From Cellulomonas pakistanensis (GTDB lineage: Bacteria > Actinomycetota > Actinomycetes > Actinomycetales > Cellulomonadaceae), in contig NZ_BONO01000036.1 of NCBI RefSeq assembly GCF_016862755.1, positions 1 to 32,980 on the forward strand: 32,980 bases of DNA, given 5' to 3'. Position 1 is the first letter of the stretch. Each line of letters begins with the position of its first letter. The notes beneath the pieces are model-generated. The model saw only the letters and a program-made list of their open reading frames with translations, ran no database searches and was not told the DNA's origin. The position numbers and the translations under genes were made by a program. Of the stretch, positions 21,612 through 30,147 are shown in pieces.

Positions 21612-23177
21612 TCAGCCCCAGACCAGCGCCTGCGCCGGGTCCTCGAGGACCGCGGCGACGTCCGCCAGCACCATCGACCCGAGCGCCCCGTCCACCAGCC
21701 GGTGGTCGACGCTCAGGGCGAGCTGCGTGACGTGCCGGACCTTGATCTTCCCCTTGTGCACCCAGGGCTGCTCGCGGATCGCGCCGAACGCGAGGATCGC
21801 GGCCTCGCCGGGGTTGAGGATCGGGGTGCCGGTGTCGATGCCGAACACGCCGACGTTGGTGATCGTGATCGTGCCGTCGGACATGTCCCGCGGGGTGACC
21901 TTGCCCGCGCGCGCCGTCGACGTCAGCGCGGCCAGACCCTCGGCCAGGTCGTGCAGGCCGAGCCGGTGGGCGTCCTTGATGTTCGGCACGACGAGCCCGC
22001 GCGGGGTCGCCGCGGCGATCCCGAGGTTCACGTAGTGCTTGTACACGATCTCCTGCGCGGCCTCGTCCCAGGACGCGTTGACGTCCGGGTGCCGGCGCAC
22101 GGCGAGCAGCAGCGCCTTGGCGGCGATCAGCAGCGGGGTGACGCGGACGTCGGCGAACTCCTTGTCCTCGCGCAGCCGCCGGACGAGCTTCATCGTGCGG
22201 GTGACGTCGACGGTCTGGAACACCGTGACGTGCGGCGCCGTGAACGCGGAGGTGACCATCGCCTCGGCGGTGCGCTTGCGGACCGACTTCACCGGCACGC
22301 GCGTCTGCCGGCCGTCCGGCGACACGGTGCCGGACGCGAGCCACGGCTGGTCGTCGCCCGGGTAGGTCGCGAGCACGCGCGCCTCCGCGCCCGCCTGGTG
22401 CGCGAGCACGTCCTCGCGGGTGACGATCCCGCCGGGGCCGGTCGGCACGACGGAGTCGAGGTCGACGCCGAGGTCGCGGGCGAGCTTGCGGACCGGCGGC
22501 TTGGCCAGCGCGCGGCGGCCCGAGACAGCGGCCGGCTCACCGGTCGGGACCGCGCCCGGGCGGACCGTGGGCATGGTGGCGGGCGCGGCGGCCGGGGCGG
22601 ACCCCCGCGAGGCGCCCGGGCCCGCGGTGGCGGGCCGCACCGGCGCGGCGCCGGCGGCGGTGGCCTCGGGGCCGGCCGCACCGGCGTCGACGTCGCCCTC
22701 GGCGGAGGTGAACCGCGCGCGCCGGGCGGTCGGGGCCGCGGCCGTGCCGTACCCGACGAGCACGGCGCCGCCGGGCTCCTCGGCCTCCGGCGCCTCGGAC
22801 GGCTCCGGGCTGGGCGACGCGTGCCGTGCGACCGGCGCGCCGGCCTGCACCGGGTCGGCGTCGGAGGTCGGCCCGTGCACCGGCACCTCGGGCCCGGCGC
22901 CGGGCGCGGCGTCGGCGGGCGCGTCACCGGTCGGGTCGGTGTCGATCTCGATGATCGGCGTGCCGACCTCGACGGTCGTGCCCTCCTCGACCAGCAGCCG
23001 GGTCACCACGCCCGCGAACGGGCTGGGCAGGTCCACCAGCGACTTCGCCGTCTCGATCTCGACGATCGTCTGGTTGATCGCGACGGTGTCCCCGACGGCG
23101 ACGTGCCAGGCGGCGATCTCGGCCTCGGTCAGGCCCTCGCCGGCGTCGGGGAGGCGGAACTGCTGGAAGGACGGCAC
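21612..23177 (-). CDS. Dihydrolipoamide acyltransferase (E2) of a 2-oxoacid dehydrogenase complex
   Basis: E2 passes the acyl group from lipoamide to CoA and forms the core of the complex. The 521-aa product has one lipoyl domain (1-80) with lipoyl Lys45 in VEIETAKSLVDLPSP. A long Pro/Ala/Glu-rich linker (about 85-215) follows. The E1/E3-binding domain (about 222-265) reads GRRALAKPPVRKLARDLGVD, then PTGPGGIVTREDVLAH. The catalytic domain (about 290-521) has active-site His492 and Asp496 in LSVDHRLVDGALG. GTG at 23177 follows GAGGAG. It is the last gene of the operon, 58 nt after E1beta. The E3 (dihydrolipoamide dehydrogenase) is not in the window. Branched-chain specificity is more likely than pyruvate, because actinobacteria usually use AceE for pyruvate. 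Confidence 0.95.
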   Translation of the reverse strand: MPSFQQFRLPDAGEGLTEAEIAAWHVAVGDTVAINQTIVEIETAKSLVDLPSPFAGVVTRLLVEEGTTVEVGTPIIEIDTDPTGDAPADAAPGAGPEVPVHGPTSDADPVQAGAPVARHASPSPEPSEAPEAEEPGGAVLVGYGTAAAPTARRARFTSAEGDVDAGAAGPEATAAGAAPVRPATAGPGASRGSAPAAAPATMPTVRPGAVPTGEPAAVSGRRALAKPPVRKLARDLGVDLDSVVPTGPGGIVTREDVLAHQAGAEARVLATYPGDDQPWLASGTVSPDGRQTRVPVKSVRKRTAEAMVTSAFTAPHVTVFQTVDVTRTMKLVRRLREDKEFADVRVTPLLIAAKALLLAVRRHPDVNASWDEAAQEIVYKHYVNLGIAAATPRGLVVPNIKDAHRLGLHDLAEGLAALTSTARAGKVTPRDMSDGTITITNVGVFGIDTGTPILNPGEAAILAFGAIREQPWVHKGKIKVRHVTQLALSVDHRLVDGALGSMVLADVAAVLEDPAQALVWG

Positions 23178-23235
23178 GGGCGGCGCTCCTCGGGGCTGGT
23201 GCGGGCGGCGGGGTCGGCTGGGGTGGCGGGCGGGC

Positions 23236-24228
23236 TCAGGCCGCGAGCACGCGGTCGACGGCGTCCAGGACGCGGTCGAGGCCGGGCAGGTACTCGTGCT
23301 CCAGCTTCGCCACGGGGTACGGGGTGTGGAAGCCGCCGACCCGGAGCACGGGCGCCTCGAGGTGGTAGAAGCACTCCTCGGTGACCCGCGCGGCGACCTC
23401 GGCGCCCGTGCCGTACAGCACCGGGGCCTCGTGGACGACGACGCAGCGGCCGGTGCGGCGCACCGACTCCGCCACCGTGGTGATGTCGAGCGGGGAGATG
23501 GTGCGCAGGTCGACGACCTCGACGCTGCGCCCCTCCGCCGCGGCGGCCTCCGCGACCCGCAGCGCGGTGGCCACGGTCGGGCCGTGCGCGACGAGCGTGA
23601 CGTCGGTGCCCGGGCGCAGCACGCGCGCGCCGTCCAGGACGGAGTCGGCGGCCAGCGGGTCGGCGTCGGTGTCGACGTCGCCCTTCTCCCAGTACCGGCC
23701 CTTGGGCTCGAAGAACATCACCGGGTCCGGCGAGGCGACCGCCTGCTGGATCATCGTGTAGGCGTCCTGCGGGTCGGACGGGCTGACCACCCGCAGGCCG
23801 GCGGTGTGCGCGAACAGCACCTCGGGCGACTCGCTGTGGTGCTCGACCGCGCCGATGCCGCCGCCGAACGGCACCCGGATGACGACCGGGAGGTTCAGCC
23901 GGCCGCGCGACCGGTAGTGCATCTTCGACAGCTGCGTGGTGATCTGGTCGAACGCCGGGAAGATGAACCCGTCGAACTGGATCTCGCAGACCGGGCGGTA
24001 GCCCCGCAGCGCCAGGCCGATCGCGGTGCCGACGATGCCCGACTCGGCGAGCGGCGTGTCGACGACGCGGTCGGTGCCGAAGTCCTTCGCCAGCCCGTCG
24101 GTCACCCGGAACACGCCGCCGAGCGCGCCGATGTCCTCGCCCATCAGCAGGACCTTCGGATCCCGCTCGAGGGCGGCCCGCAGGCCCGCGTTGATCGCCT
24201 TGGCGAACGTCATCCTCTGCGTGCTCAC
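23236..24228 (-). CDS. 2-oxoacid dehydrogenase E1 component, beta subunit
   Basis: Together with the alpha subunit it forms the thiamine-diphosphate enzyme that decarboxylates a 2-oxoacid and acylates the lipoyl group of E2. The 330-aa product matches the family: MTFAKAINAGLRAALERDPK, VLLMGEDIGALGGVFRVTDG, then RVVDTPLAESGIVGTAIGLA with the ThDP-contacting Glu, VRVPFGGGIGAVEHHSESPE, and a C-terminal transketolase domain with DLRTISPLDITTVAESVRRT. GTG at 24228 overlaps the E1alpha stop by GTGA, so translation is coupled and stoichiometric. ATG at 24213 is the alternative start. Confidence 0.95.
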   Translation of the reverse strand: MSTQRMTFAKAINAGLRAALERDPKVLLMGEDIGALGGVFRVTDGLAKDFGTDRVVDTPLAESGIVGTAIGLALRGYRPVCEIQFDGFIFPAFDQITTQLSKMHYRSRGRLNLPVVIRVPFGGGIGAVEHHSESPEVLFAHTAGLRVVSPSDPQDAYTMIQQAVASPDPVMFFEPKGRYWEKGDVDTDADPLAADSVLDGARVLRPGTDVTLVAHGPTVATALRVAEAAAAEGRSVEVVDLRTISPLDITTVAESVRRTGRCVVVHEAPVLYGTGAEVAARVTEECFYHLEAPVLRVGGFHTPYPVAKLEHEYLPGLDRVLDAVDRVLAA

Positions 24229-25352
24229 CGGTGCTCCCCTCCCGCGAACGAGGCCTCGTACCGCTCGAACCAGGCGCGCTCGGCGTCCACCACGGAGTGG
24301 GGCGTGGCGTACACGTGGTCGAACATCGTGCTGGTGGCCGGGCGGCCGAGGGCGCGGACGAAGGTCCGGACCCGCTCGCCGAGCGCGTCGGCCTCGGCGG
24401 CCAGCCCGGCGCGGAACTCCTCGGACAGCTCGCCGGTCGCGGCGAGGTGCTTCTCCAGCCGGTCGATCGGGTCGCGCTGCCGCCAGTAGTCCTCCTCCGC
24501 CGCCGACCGGTACCGGGACGGGTCGTCGGAGGTGGTGTGCGCGCCCATCCGGTAGGTGAACGCCTCGACCAGGGTCGGGCCGCCGCCGGACCGCGCGCGC
24601 TCCAGCGCCTCGGCGGTCACGGCGTAGGTGGCCAGCACGTCGTTGCCGTCGACCCGGACGCTCGGCACGCCGAAGCCCGGCCCGCGCGCGGCGAGCGGGA
24701 CGCGCGCCTGGCGGGTGGTGGGCTCGGAGATGGCCCACTGGTTGTTCTGCAGGAACAGCACCAGCGGCGCGTTGTTCACGGCGGCGAACACCAGCGCCTC
24801 GTTGACGTCGCCCTGCGCGGTCGCGCCGTCGCCGAAGTAGGTGACGACCGCGGTGTCGCGCTCGGGGTCGCCGGTGCCGACCGCGCCGTCGCGCTGCACG
24901 CCCATCGCGTACCCGGTGGCGTGCAGGGTGTGCGACCCGATCACCAGCGTGTACAGGTGGAAGTTGAACTCCTCGGGGTCCCAGCCGCCGTGGTCGACGC
25001 CGCGGAACAGCTGCAGGAGCTGCGTGAGGTCGAGGCCGCGGGTGTGCGCGACGCCGTGCTCGCGGTACGACGGGAAGACGTAGTCCTGGGGGGCAAGCGC
25101 GCGGCCGGAGCCGACCTGCGCGGCCTCCTGGCCCAGGCTCTGCGCCCACAGGCCGAGCTCGCCCTGCCGCTGCAGCGCGGTCGCCTCGGTGTCGAACCGC
25201 CGCACGAGCACCATGTCGCGGTACAGACCGCGCAGGGCGTCGGCGTCGAGGTGGGCGACCCGGGCGCTGTAGCCGGGGTGGTCGACGCGCTCGCCCGCGG
25301 GGGTGAGCAGCTGGACCAGGCCGTCGTCGGTGAGCGGACCGCTGGTGCTCAC
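24225..25352 (-). CDS. 2-oxoacid dehydrogenase E1 component, alpha subunit
   Basis: The 375-aa product is the ThDP/Mg-binding subunit. LYRDMVLVRRFDTEATALQR and QGELGLWAQSLGQEAAQVGS open the domain. YVFPSYREHGVAHTRGLDL is followed by the ThDP motif GDGATAQGDVNEALVFAAVN through LVLFLQNNQWAIS. The segment FTYRMGAHTTSDDPSRYRS, a phosphorylation-loop equivalent, and a Trp/Glu-rich end complete it. The GTG at 25352 is preceded by GAAGGAG at 6 nt. It heads the E1alpha-E1beta-E2 operon, with a TAGGTT -10 and two palindromes upstream. Branched-chain 2-oxoacid dehydrogenase (bkd) is the best guess, with pyruvate dehydrogenase the alternative. Confidence 0.94.
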   Translation of the reverse strand: MSTSGPLTDDGLVQLLTPAGERVDHPGYSARVAHLDADALRGLYRDMVLVRRFDTEATALQRQGELGLWAQSLGQEAAQVGSGRALAPQDYVFPSYREHGVAHTRGLDLTQLLQLFRGVDHGGWDPEEFNFHLYTLVIGSHTLHATGYAMGVQRDGAVGTGDPERDTAVVTYFGDGATAQGDVNEALVFAAVNNAPLVLFLQNNQWAISEPTTRQARVPLAARGPGFGVPSVRVDGNDVLATYAVTAEALERARSGGGPTLVEAFTYRMGAHTTSDDPSRYRSAAEEDYWRQRDPIDRLEKHLAATGELSEEFRAGLAAEADALGERVRTFVRALGRPATSTMFDHVYATPHSVVDAERAWFERYEASFAGGEHR

Positions 25353-25399
25353 GGTTCTCCTTCGGCTCGGGGTCGGCCCGCGTTGCCGGAGCCGTGTCT

Positions 25400-25405
25400 A
25401 ACCTA
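25400..25405 (-). promoter_or_regulatory. -10 of the 2-oxoacid dehydrogenase operon
   Basis: TAGGTT on the minus strand, with transcription expected near 25393 and a leader of about 40 nt. It overlaps the first TACG-N4-CGTA palindrome. The -35 is weak (CGGTTG or GGTTGC at 16-17 bp). Confidence 0.5.
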
Positions 25406-25431
25406 CGCCAGCGTAGGCTACGCAACCGTAG
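25402..25431. promoter_or_regulatory. Tandem palindromic operators of the 2-oxoacid dehydrogenase operon
   Basis: Two sites share TACG-N4-CGTA. The first is CCTACGC-CA-GCGTAGG (25402-25417, perfect 7-bp arms) and the second is CTACG-CAAC-CGTAG (25418-25431, 5-bp arms). Their centres are 15 bp apart. They cover the region between the -35 and -10. An unidentified dimeric regulator, perhaps binding cooperatively, is implied. No candidate regulator gene is adjacent. Confidence 0.75.
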
Positions 25432-25513
25432 GTCCGCGGCCCCGGTGCCCGTCAAGGCCGGACGACCCCCGTTGTGGGGTCCCGACAACCCCCCGTGGCC
25501 GGCCGTGCACGAC

Positions 25514-25550
25514 GACGGCCCGCCACCCCGGGGCGGGGCGACGGGCCGTC
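25514..25550 (-). terminator. Terminator of the signalling operon
   Basis: GACGGCCCG (25514-25522) pairs perfectly with CGGGCCGTC (25542-25550), and the loop can pair further through CCCC/GGGG. It begins 13 nt after the stop of the lone response regulator on the minus strand. Confidence 0.8.
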
Positions 25551-25563
25551 GGGCGGCAGGGGG

Positions 25564-26010
25564 TCAGCGCTGCGGCAGGCGCACGACCTCGACGAAGAAC
25601 TCGTCGATCTGGCGGACGACCTCGATGAACCGGTCGAAGTCGACGGGCTTGGTCACGTACGCGTTCGCGTGCAGGGAGTAGGACCGCACGACGTCCTCCT
25701 CGGCCTCCGAGGTGGTCAGCACGACGACCGGGATGCTGCGCAGCGCGTCGTCGCTCTTCATCGCCTCGAGGACCTCGCGGCCGTCCATCCGCGGCAGGTT
25801 GAGGTCGAGCAGCACGAGGTCCGGGGTCGGGGCGTCGGCGTGCTCGCCCTCCTTGCGCAGGAACGCCAGGGCGCTGACGCCGTCCGAGACGACCTGCAGC
25901 CGGTTCGCGACCTTGTTGTCCTCGAACGCCTCGCGCGTCATGAGGACGTCGCCCGGGTCGTCCTCCACGAGCAGGACGTCGATCACCTTGCCGTTGCGTG
26001 CCACGCTCAC
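25564..26010 (-). CDS. Single-domain response regulator (Rcp1/CheY-like)
   Basis: The 148-aa protein is only a receiver domain: [20 protein letters not shown] with the acidic pocket, phospho-acceptor Asp69 in [13 protein letters not shown], the Thr site in [13 protein letters not shown], and Lys in [17 protein letters not shown]. The DDPGD and long YVTKPVDF features are typical of the Rcp1-type regulators that pair with phytochrome-like kinases. With no output domain it must act by protein contact or as a phosphorelay intermediate. GTG at 26010 overlaps the kinase stop by GTGA. It is the last gene of a three-gene operon, ended by a strong hairpin. Confidence 0.94.
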   Translation of the reverse strand: MSVARNGKVIDVLLVEDDPGDVLMTREAFEDNKVANRLQVVSDGVSALAFLRKEGEHADAPTPDLVLLDLNLPRMDGREVLEAMKSDDALRSIPVVVLTTSEAEEDVVRSYSLHANAYVTKPVDFDRFIEVVRQIDEFFVEVVRLPQR

Positions 26011-27626
26011 TCCGATCCCTCGGCCCGGGGGCCGTCCTGGTCCCGGCGGTCGTCCTGCCCGGGCTCCGCGACGGCCGGCAGCGTCCAGCGGATGCTGGTG
26101 CCCGGGCCGTCCGGCTCGCCGAGCCAGATCCGTCCGCCGTGGTACTCCACGATCTTCTTGCACAGGGCGAGGCCGATGCCGGTGCCCTCGTACACGTCCT
26201 TGGGGTGCAGCCGCTGGAAGATCACGAAGACGCGCTCCGCGTACTGCGGGTCGATGCCGATCCCGTTGTCCCGGCACTCGAGCTCCCACGAGTCTCCCAC
26301 CCGCCGGGCGCTGATCCGGACCTCCGGCACGCGCTCGGGGTCGCGGAACTTGATCGCGTTGCCCACGAGGTTCTGCAGCAGCTGGACGAGCAGGGGCCGT
26401 TCGCCCCGGACCACCGGCAGCTCGTCGTGCGTGACGACCGCCCCGGTGTCCTCGACCAGGTTCTCCAGGTTGCCGACCGCGTCCGCGAGCGCCGCGTCCA
26501 GCGGCACGTCCGCGAGCTCGCCGCCCAGCCGGCCGACCCGGGAGAAGCCGAGCAGGTCCTGGATGAGCTGCTGCATGCGCTTCGCGCCGTCCACGGCGAA
26601 CGCGATGTACTGGTCGGCGCGCTCGTCCATCTGGCCGCCGTACCGCTTCTGCAGCAGCTGCGTGAACGAGGCGACCTTGCGCAGCGGCTCCTGCAGGTCG
26701 TGCGACGCGACGTAGGCGAACTGCTCCAGGTCGCGGTTGGACCGACGGAGCTCCTCGGCCTGCTCGGCGAGCCGGTCGTGCGCCTCGGCGATCTCCGCGC
26801 GCTGGGCCTCGACGGCCTGCACCTGCGCGACGAGCGTCAGCCTCATGCGGTCGACCGCGTCCGCGAGCTCGGCGATCTCCCCCGGTCCGGTCGAACGCAC
26901 CGGGTGGTGCAGGTCGCCCGCGATGACGGCGCGCGCGTCCGCGCCGAGGGCGTCGAGCGGCTCCGCGATCCACGAGCGCAGCGTGCGCCAGAGCACGGCG
27001 CCCGCGACCGCGCCGGCGATGACCAGCGCCACGAGCGAGCCGATCACGACCCGGGTCCAGGCGGCGAGGTCCGACGCGGCCTCGTCGCGGCGCTCGCGCA
27101 GCACGTCGAGGTACTCCTCCACGGCCGTCCGCGCCTGGTCGAACAGCGCCCGCCCGCCCTCGATCTCCTCCGGCGACACCGCCGCCGGCCCGCCGGTCGC
27201 GACCGCGGCGATCGTCGGCTGCGCGAACCGGTCGTCCCAGCGCTCGGCGGCCTCGACGGCCGCCGCCGCCGCGTCGCGCACCGGCTCGGTGGCGCTGCCG
27301 GCGGCGACGGCGGCGAACGCCTCCGTCGCGTCGCGCGCGTTCTCGTACGGCTCGAGCGTGCCCGGGAAGCCGGTCAGCGCGTACCCGCGCACCGCCGTCT
27401 CGCCGTCGACGAGCTGGGTGTAGGCCGTCTCGGCGTTGGTGATCGCCGTGAAGTACCGCTCGGTCACCAGGTCCTGGGACTCGAGCATCCGCCACAGGGC
27501 GACCCCCGAGCCGACGAACACGAGGGCCAGCACGACACCGGCGGCGGTGAGCGCGACGCCGAGGCGGCGGCGCAGCGTGACGCGGGACCGCGCGGCGGGG
27601 GCGGCGGTCGGAGCGGGTGCGGTCAC
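26007..27626 (-). CDS. CHASE3-like sensor histidine kinase
   Basis: The 539-aa membrane kinase starts with helix [21 protein letters not shown] (about 25-45 including flanks). An extracytoplasmic CHASE3-like helical sensor (about 46-200; [17 protein letters not shown] is diagnostic) follows, then a second helix [20 protein letters not shown]. Next come a HAMP linker, a coiled coil ([20 protein letters not shown]) and the HisKA box [16 protein letters not shown] with phospho-acceptor His309. The HATPase has [12 protein letters not shown] (N box), [20 protein letters not shown] and [29 protein letters not shown] matches the phytochrome-type kinase class. GTG at 27626 overlaps the upstream stop by GTGA, and its stop overlaps the lone receiver gene in the same way. 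The signal is unknown. Confidence 0.95.
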   Translation of the reverse strand: MTAPAPTAAPAARSRVTLRRRLGVALTAAGVVLALVFVGSGVALWRMLESQDLVTERYFTAITNAETAYTQLVDGETAVRGYALTGFPGTLEPYENARDATEAFAAVAAGSATEPVRDAAAAAVEAAERWDDRFAQPTIAAVATGGPAAVSPEEIEGGRALFDQARTAVEEYLDVLRERRDEAASDLAAWTRVVIGSLVALVIAGAVAGAVLWRTLRSWIAEPLDALGADARAVIAGDLHHPVRSTGPGEIAELADAVDRMRLTLVAQVQAVEAQRAEIAEAHDRLAEQAEELRRSNRDLEQFAYVASHDLQEPLRKVASFTQLLQKRYGGQMDERADQYIAFAVDGAKRMQQLIQDLLGFSRVGRLGGELADVPLDAALADAVGNLENLVEDTGAVVTHDELPVVRGERPLLVQLLQNLVGNAIKFRDPERVPEVRISARRVGDSWELECRDNGIGIDPQYAERVFVIFQRLHPKDVYEGTGIGLALCKKIVEYHGGRIWLGEPDGPGTSIRWTLPAVAEPGQDDRRDQDGPRAEGSE

Positions 27627-28855
27627 GCGGCCGTCCCGTCCCAGCCGAGCACGACGACCGCCGTGTCGTCCACCAGCTCGCCGCCGTGCCGGCGCCGCAC
27701 CTCGCGCAGCACCGGCTCGACCGGGTCCTCCGGACCCGTCGCCAGCACCTCGTCCACCAGCTCGAGCAGCCCGGCCTTGCCGATGCGCTCGTGGGTCCCG
27801 CCGATCGTCGCCTCCAGCACGCCGTCCGTGTACATCATCAGCCGCCACCGGTCGCCCAGCTCCAGGCGGCTCGGGCGCCAGGCGCCGTCCACCGGGATGC
27901 CGAGCGCGCGGCCCCGCAGCTCCCGGGGCAGGAGCTCCGACCGCGTGCCCGCGGCCGGGTCACCGAGCAGGAACGGCACGGGGTGGCCGGCCAGGTACAG
28001 GTCGACGGTGCCGCGGTCGGGCGCGATCTCGACCATCGACATCGTCGTGAACACCTCGCCCCGGGTGCGCTCGGACTCCAGCACCCGCTCCAGCAGGGGG
28101 AGCAGGTCCGCGGTCGCGGTGCCCGCGAGGACGAGCGTGCGCCACGCCGTGCGGAGCACCGCGCCGAGCGCGGCCTCGTCCGGCCCGTGCCCGCAGACGT
28201 CGCCGACGATCGCCAGCACGGTGCCGTCGGGCCGCTCGAACACGTCGTAGAAGTCCCCGCCGAGCACCCCGTCGCGGCCGGCGCGGTAGCCCACCCGGAC
28301 CTCGAGCCGCGCGTCCTGCACCGACGGGCGCGGCAGCAGCGCGCTCTCCAGCCGGACCGTCTCCTCGGCGCGGACCATGCTGCGGTACAGCTCGCGGTCG
28401 ACGGCCTGCAGCCGGCGGCGCTGCACGGCGTAACGGACCGAGCGGCCGAGCAGCTCGCCGTCGACCTCGCCCTTCACCAGGTAGTCCTGGGCACCCGCGG
28501 CGACCGCGCGCAGCCCGGTCTCGGTGTCGGTCCGCCCGGTGAGCACGACGACCGCGGGTGCGCCGGCGGTGAGCAGCGTCTGCAGCGCGCCGAGCCCGAC
28601 GGAGTCGGGGAGCCCGAGGTCGAGCAGCACGCAGTCCACGTCGAGCCGGGCCGTCGCCTCGTCCAGCGTGCGGGCGCGCACCAGCCGGACGTCGAGGCCC
28701 GCGTCGGCGAGGTGCTCCTCGACCAGCAGGGCGTCGCCGTCGTCGTCCTCGACCAGCAGGAGCGCGATGGGCCCGCCGTCGACGGGGTCGACCGGGTGAC
28801 CGGCGCGGCCGGGCCAGGCGGGCTGCGTCGCCGCAGCCGTCGTGCTCTCGGTCAC
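27623..28855 (-). CDS. Receiver - PP2C (SpoIIE/RsbU-type) phosphatase
   Basis: The 410-aa product has an N-terminal receiver domain (about 28-150; [20 protein letters not shown], Asp79 in [13 protein letters not shown], Lys in [10 protein letters not shown]). A helical linker (about 150-190) leads to a PP2C serine phosphatase domain (about 190-410) with [49 protein letters not shown] and DDTAVVVLG, whose Asp/Gly residues bind Mn/Mg. Such proteins dephosphorylate anti-sigma-factor antagonists. None is encoded beside it. GTG at 28855 has GAGAGGTGG upstream, and TTTGCG-17-TATGCT gives a good promoter. First gene of the coupled operon with the kinase and lone receiver. Confidence 0.95.
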   Translation of the reverse strand: MTESTTAAATQPAWPGRAGHPVDPVDGGPIALLLVEDDDGDALLVEEHLADAGLDVRLVRARTLDEATARLDVDCVLLDLGLPDSVGLGALQTLLTAGAPAVVVLTGRTDTETGLRAVAAGAQDYLVKGEVDGELLGRSVRYAVQRRRLQAVDRELYRSMVRAEETVRLESALLPRPSVQDARLEVRVGYRAGRDGVLGGDFYDVFERPDGTVLAIVGDVCGHGPDEAALGAVLRTAWRTLVLAGTATADLLPLLERVLESERTRGEVFTTMSMVEIAPDRGTVDLYLAGHPVPFLLGDPAAGTRSELLPRELRGRALGIPVDGAWRPSRLELGDRWRLMMYTDGVLEATIGGTHERIGKAGLLELVDEVLATGPEDPVEPVLREVRRRHGGELVDDTAVVVLGWDGTAA

Positions 28856-28878
28856 CCGTCCACCTCTCTGCTGCTCGC

Positions 28879-28907
28879 AGCATAGGCGAGCGCCGTCCGG
28901 CCGCAAA
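28879..28907 (-). promoter_or_regulatory. Promoter of the signalling operon
   Basis: TTTGCG (28907-28902), a 17-bp spacer and TATGCT (28884-28879) on the minus strand. Transcription would start near 28872, 17 nt before the GTG. Confidence 0.6.
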
Positions 28908-28946
28908 CGGCGCCCGCCGGGCCGGAACGTGCAGTGACCTGGATGG

Positions 28947-28967
28947 ACGCCGCCGCGCGGCCGGCGT
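28947..28967 (-). terminator. Weak terminator of the aminotransferase gene
   Basis: ACGCCG (28947-28952) pairs with CGGCGT (28962-28967) around a self-complementary CCGCGCGG. It lies directly after the stop at 28969. Confidence 0.4.
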
Positions 28968-28968
28968 G

Positions 28969-30033
28969 TCAGTGACGCAGGTCGCGCGCGACCCGCAGCA
29001 CCACGTCCGTCGCCTCGGGCTCGCCGACGCTGATCCGCACGCCGTCGCCGGCGAACGGCCGGACCAGGACGCCCGCCCGCGTGGCCGCCTCGGCGAACCG
29101 CGCGGTCCCGTCACCCAGCCCCAGCCAGACGAAGTTCGCCTGGCTGTCGGGCACGTCCCAGCCGTGCTCCCGCAGGCCGGCGAGCAGCCGGGTCCGCTCC
29201 CGCACGATGCCGTCCACCCGCTCCAGCAGCTCGTCCGACGCGCGCAGCGACGCGACCCCCGCCAGCTGCGCCAGGTGGGACACGCCGAACGGGGTCGACG
29301 CCGCGCGGATGCCGGCCGCCAGCCGCGCGTCCGCCACCGCGAAGCCGACCCGGAGGCCCGCCAGGCCGTAGGCCTTGGAGAACGTCCGGAGCAGCACCAC
29401 GTTCGGGTGCGCGGCCAGCACCGCCAGCCCGTCCGGGGCGTCGGGGTCGCGCACGAACTCGACGTACGCCTCGTCCAGGACGACGAGCACGTCGCGGGGC
29501 ACGGCGGCGAGGAACGCGTCCAGCTCGTCCGCGTGCACGGCCGGGCCCGTGGGGTTGTTCGGCGTGCAGACCAGCACCACCCGGGTCCGGTCGGTCACGG
29601 CGGCCGCGAGCGCCGGCAGGTCCAGCCGCCCGTCGGCGCGCACGGGCACCGGCACGCCGGTCGCCCCCGCGAGCGTGACCGCGATCGGGTACGCCTCGAA
29701 CGACCGCCACGGGTGCACCACCTCGTCGCCCGCGTCGCAGAACGCGCTGAGGACGTGGCCCAGCACCGCCACCGAGCCGCAGCCCGCCACGACCTGCTCC
29801 GGCTGCACGCCCAGGTGCGCCGCGACCGCCTGGACCAGGTCCGACGCGTACATGTCGGGGTAGCGGTTCACGTCCACCGCGCCGTCCGCGATCGCGGCCA
29901 CGACGGACGGCAGCGGCGGGTAGGGGTTCTCGTTCGACGAGAGCTTGAACGCAGCCGCGCCGACCGGCACCCGGGCGCCGGGGACGTACGGCGGGAGGCT
30001 CGCGAGGGCGGGGCGCAGGGGGACGTGCTTCAC
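28969..30033 (-). CDS. HisC-like aromatic amino acid / histidinol-phosphate aminotransferase
   Basis: This PLP enzyme (fold type I) of 354 aa either transaminates histidinol phosphate or, as the stand-alone actinobacterial Pat, phenylpyruvate/aromatic amino acids. FKLSSNENPYPPLPSVVAAI binds the substrate carboxylate side, and NRYPDMYASDLVQAVA follows. VLVCTPNNPTGPAV, VVLDEAYVEF and the Schiff-base Lys220 in LLRTFSKAYGLAGLRVGFAV form the PLP site. It is isolated from any his operon here, which favours Pat. The GTG at 30033 is 6 nt after CATCCT on the minus strand, suggesting a leaderless transcript. The open frame upstream of it to 30603 is not coding. Confidence 0.93.
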   Translation of the reverse strand: MKHVPLRPALASLPPYVPGARVPVGAAAFKLSSNENPYPPLPSVVAAIADGAVDVNRYPDMYASDLVQAVAAHLGVQPEQVVAGCGSVAVLGHVLSAFCDAGDEVVHPWRSFEAYPIAVTLAGATGVPVPVRADGRLDLPALAAAVTDRTRVVLVCTPNNPTGPAVHADELDAFLAAVPRDVLVVLDEAYVEFVRDPDAPDGLAVLAAHPNVVLLRTFSKAYGLAGLRVGFAVADARLAAGIRAASTPFGVSHLAQLAGVASLRASDELLERVDGIVRERTRLLAGLREHGWDVPDSQANFVWLGLGDGTARFAEAATRAGVLVRPFAGDGVRISVGEPEATDVVLRVARDLRH

Positions 30034-30039
30034 GCCGCC

Positions 30040-30045
30040 AGGATG
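30040..30045 (-). promoter_or_regulatory. -10-like hexamer of the aminotransferase gene (leaderless)
   Basis: CATCCT on the minus strand ends 6 nt before the GTG at 30033. The divergent holin-family gene begins about 110 bp away. Confidence 0.3.
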
Positions 30046-30134
30046 CCACCGCGGGCGCGTCCGGCGGCACGGCGGGCCACCCCGTGGTCGCCGGGCCGAC
30101 CACCCAGGGGCTGCCGCGCGGGCCGGGGCGATGG

Positions 30135-30140
30135 CAGGAT
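30135..30140 (+). promoter_or_regulatory. -10-like hexamer of the holin-family gene (leaderless)
   Basis: CAGGAT ends 7 nt before the ATG at 30148, the same hexamer and spacing as before the Nudix gene. Confidence 0.35.
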
Positions 30141-30147
30141 CGAGCGC

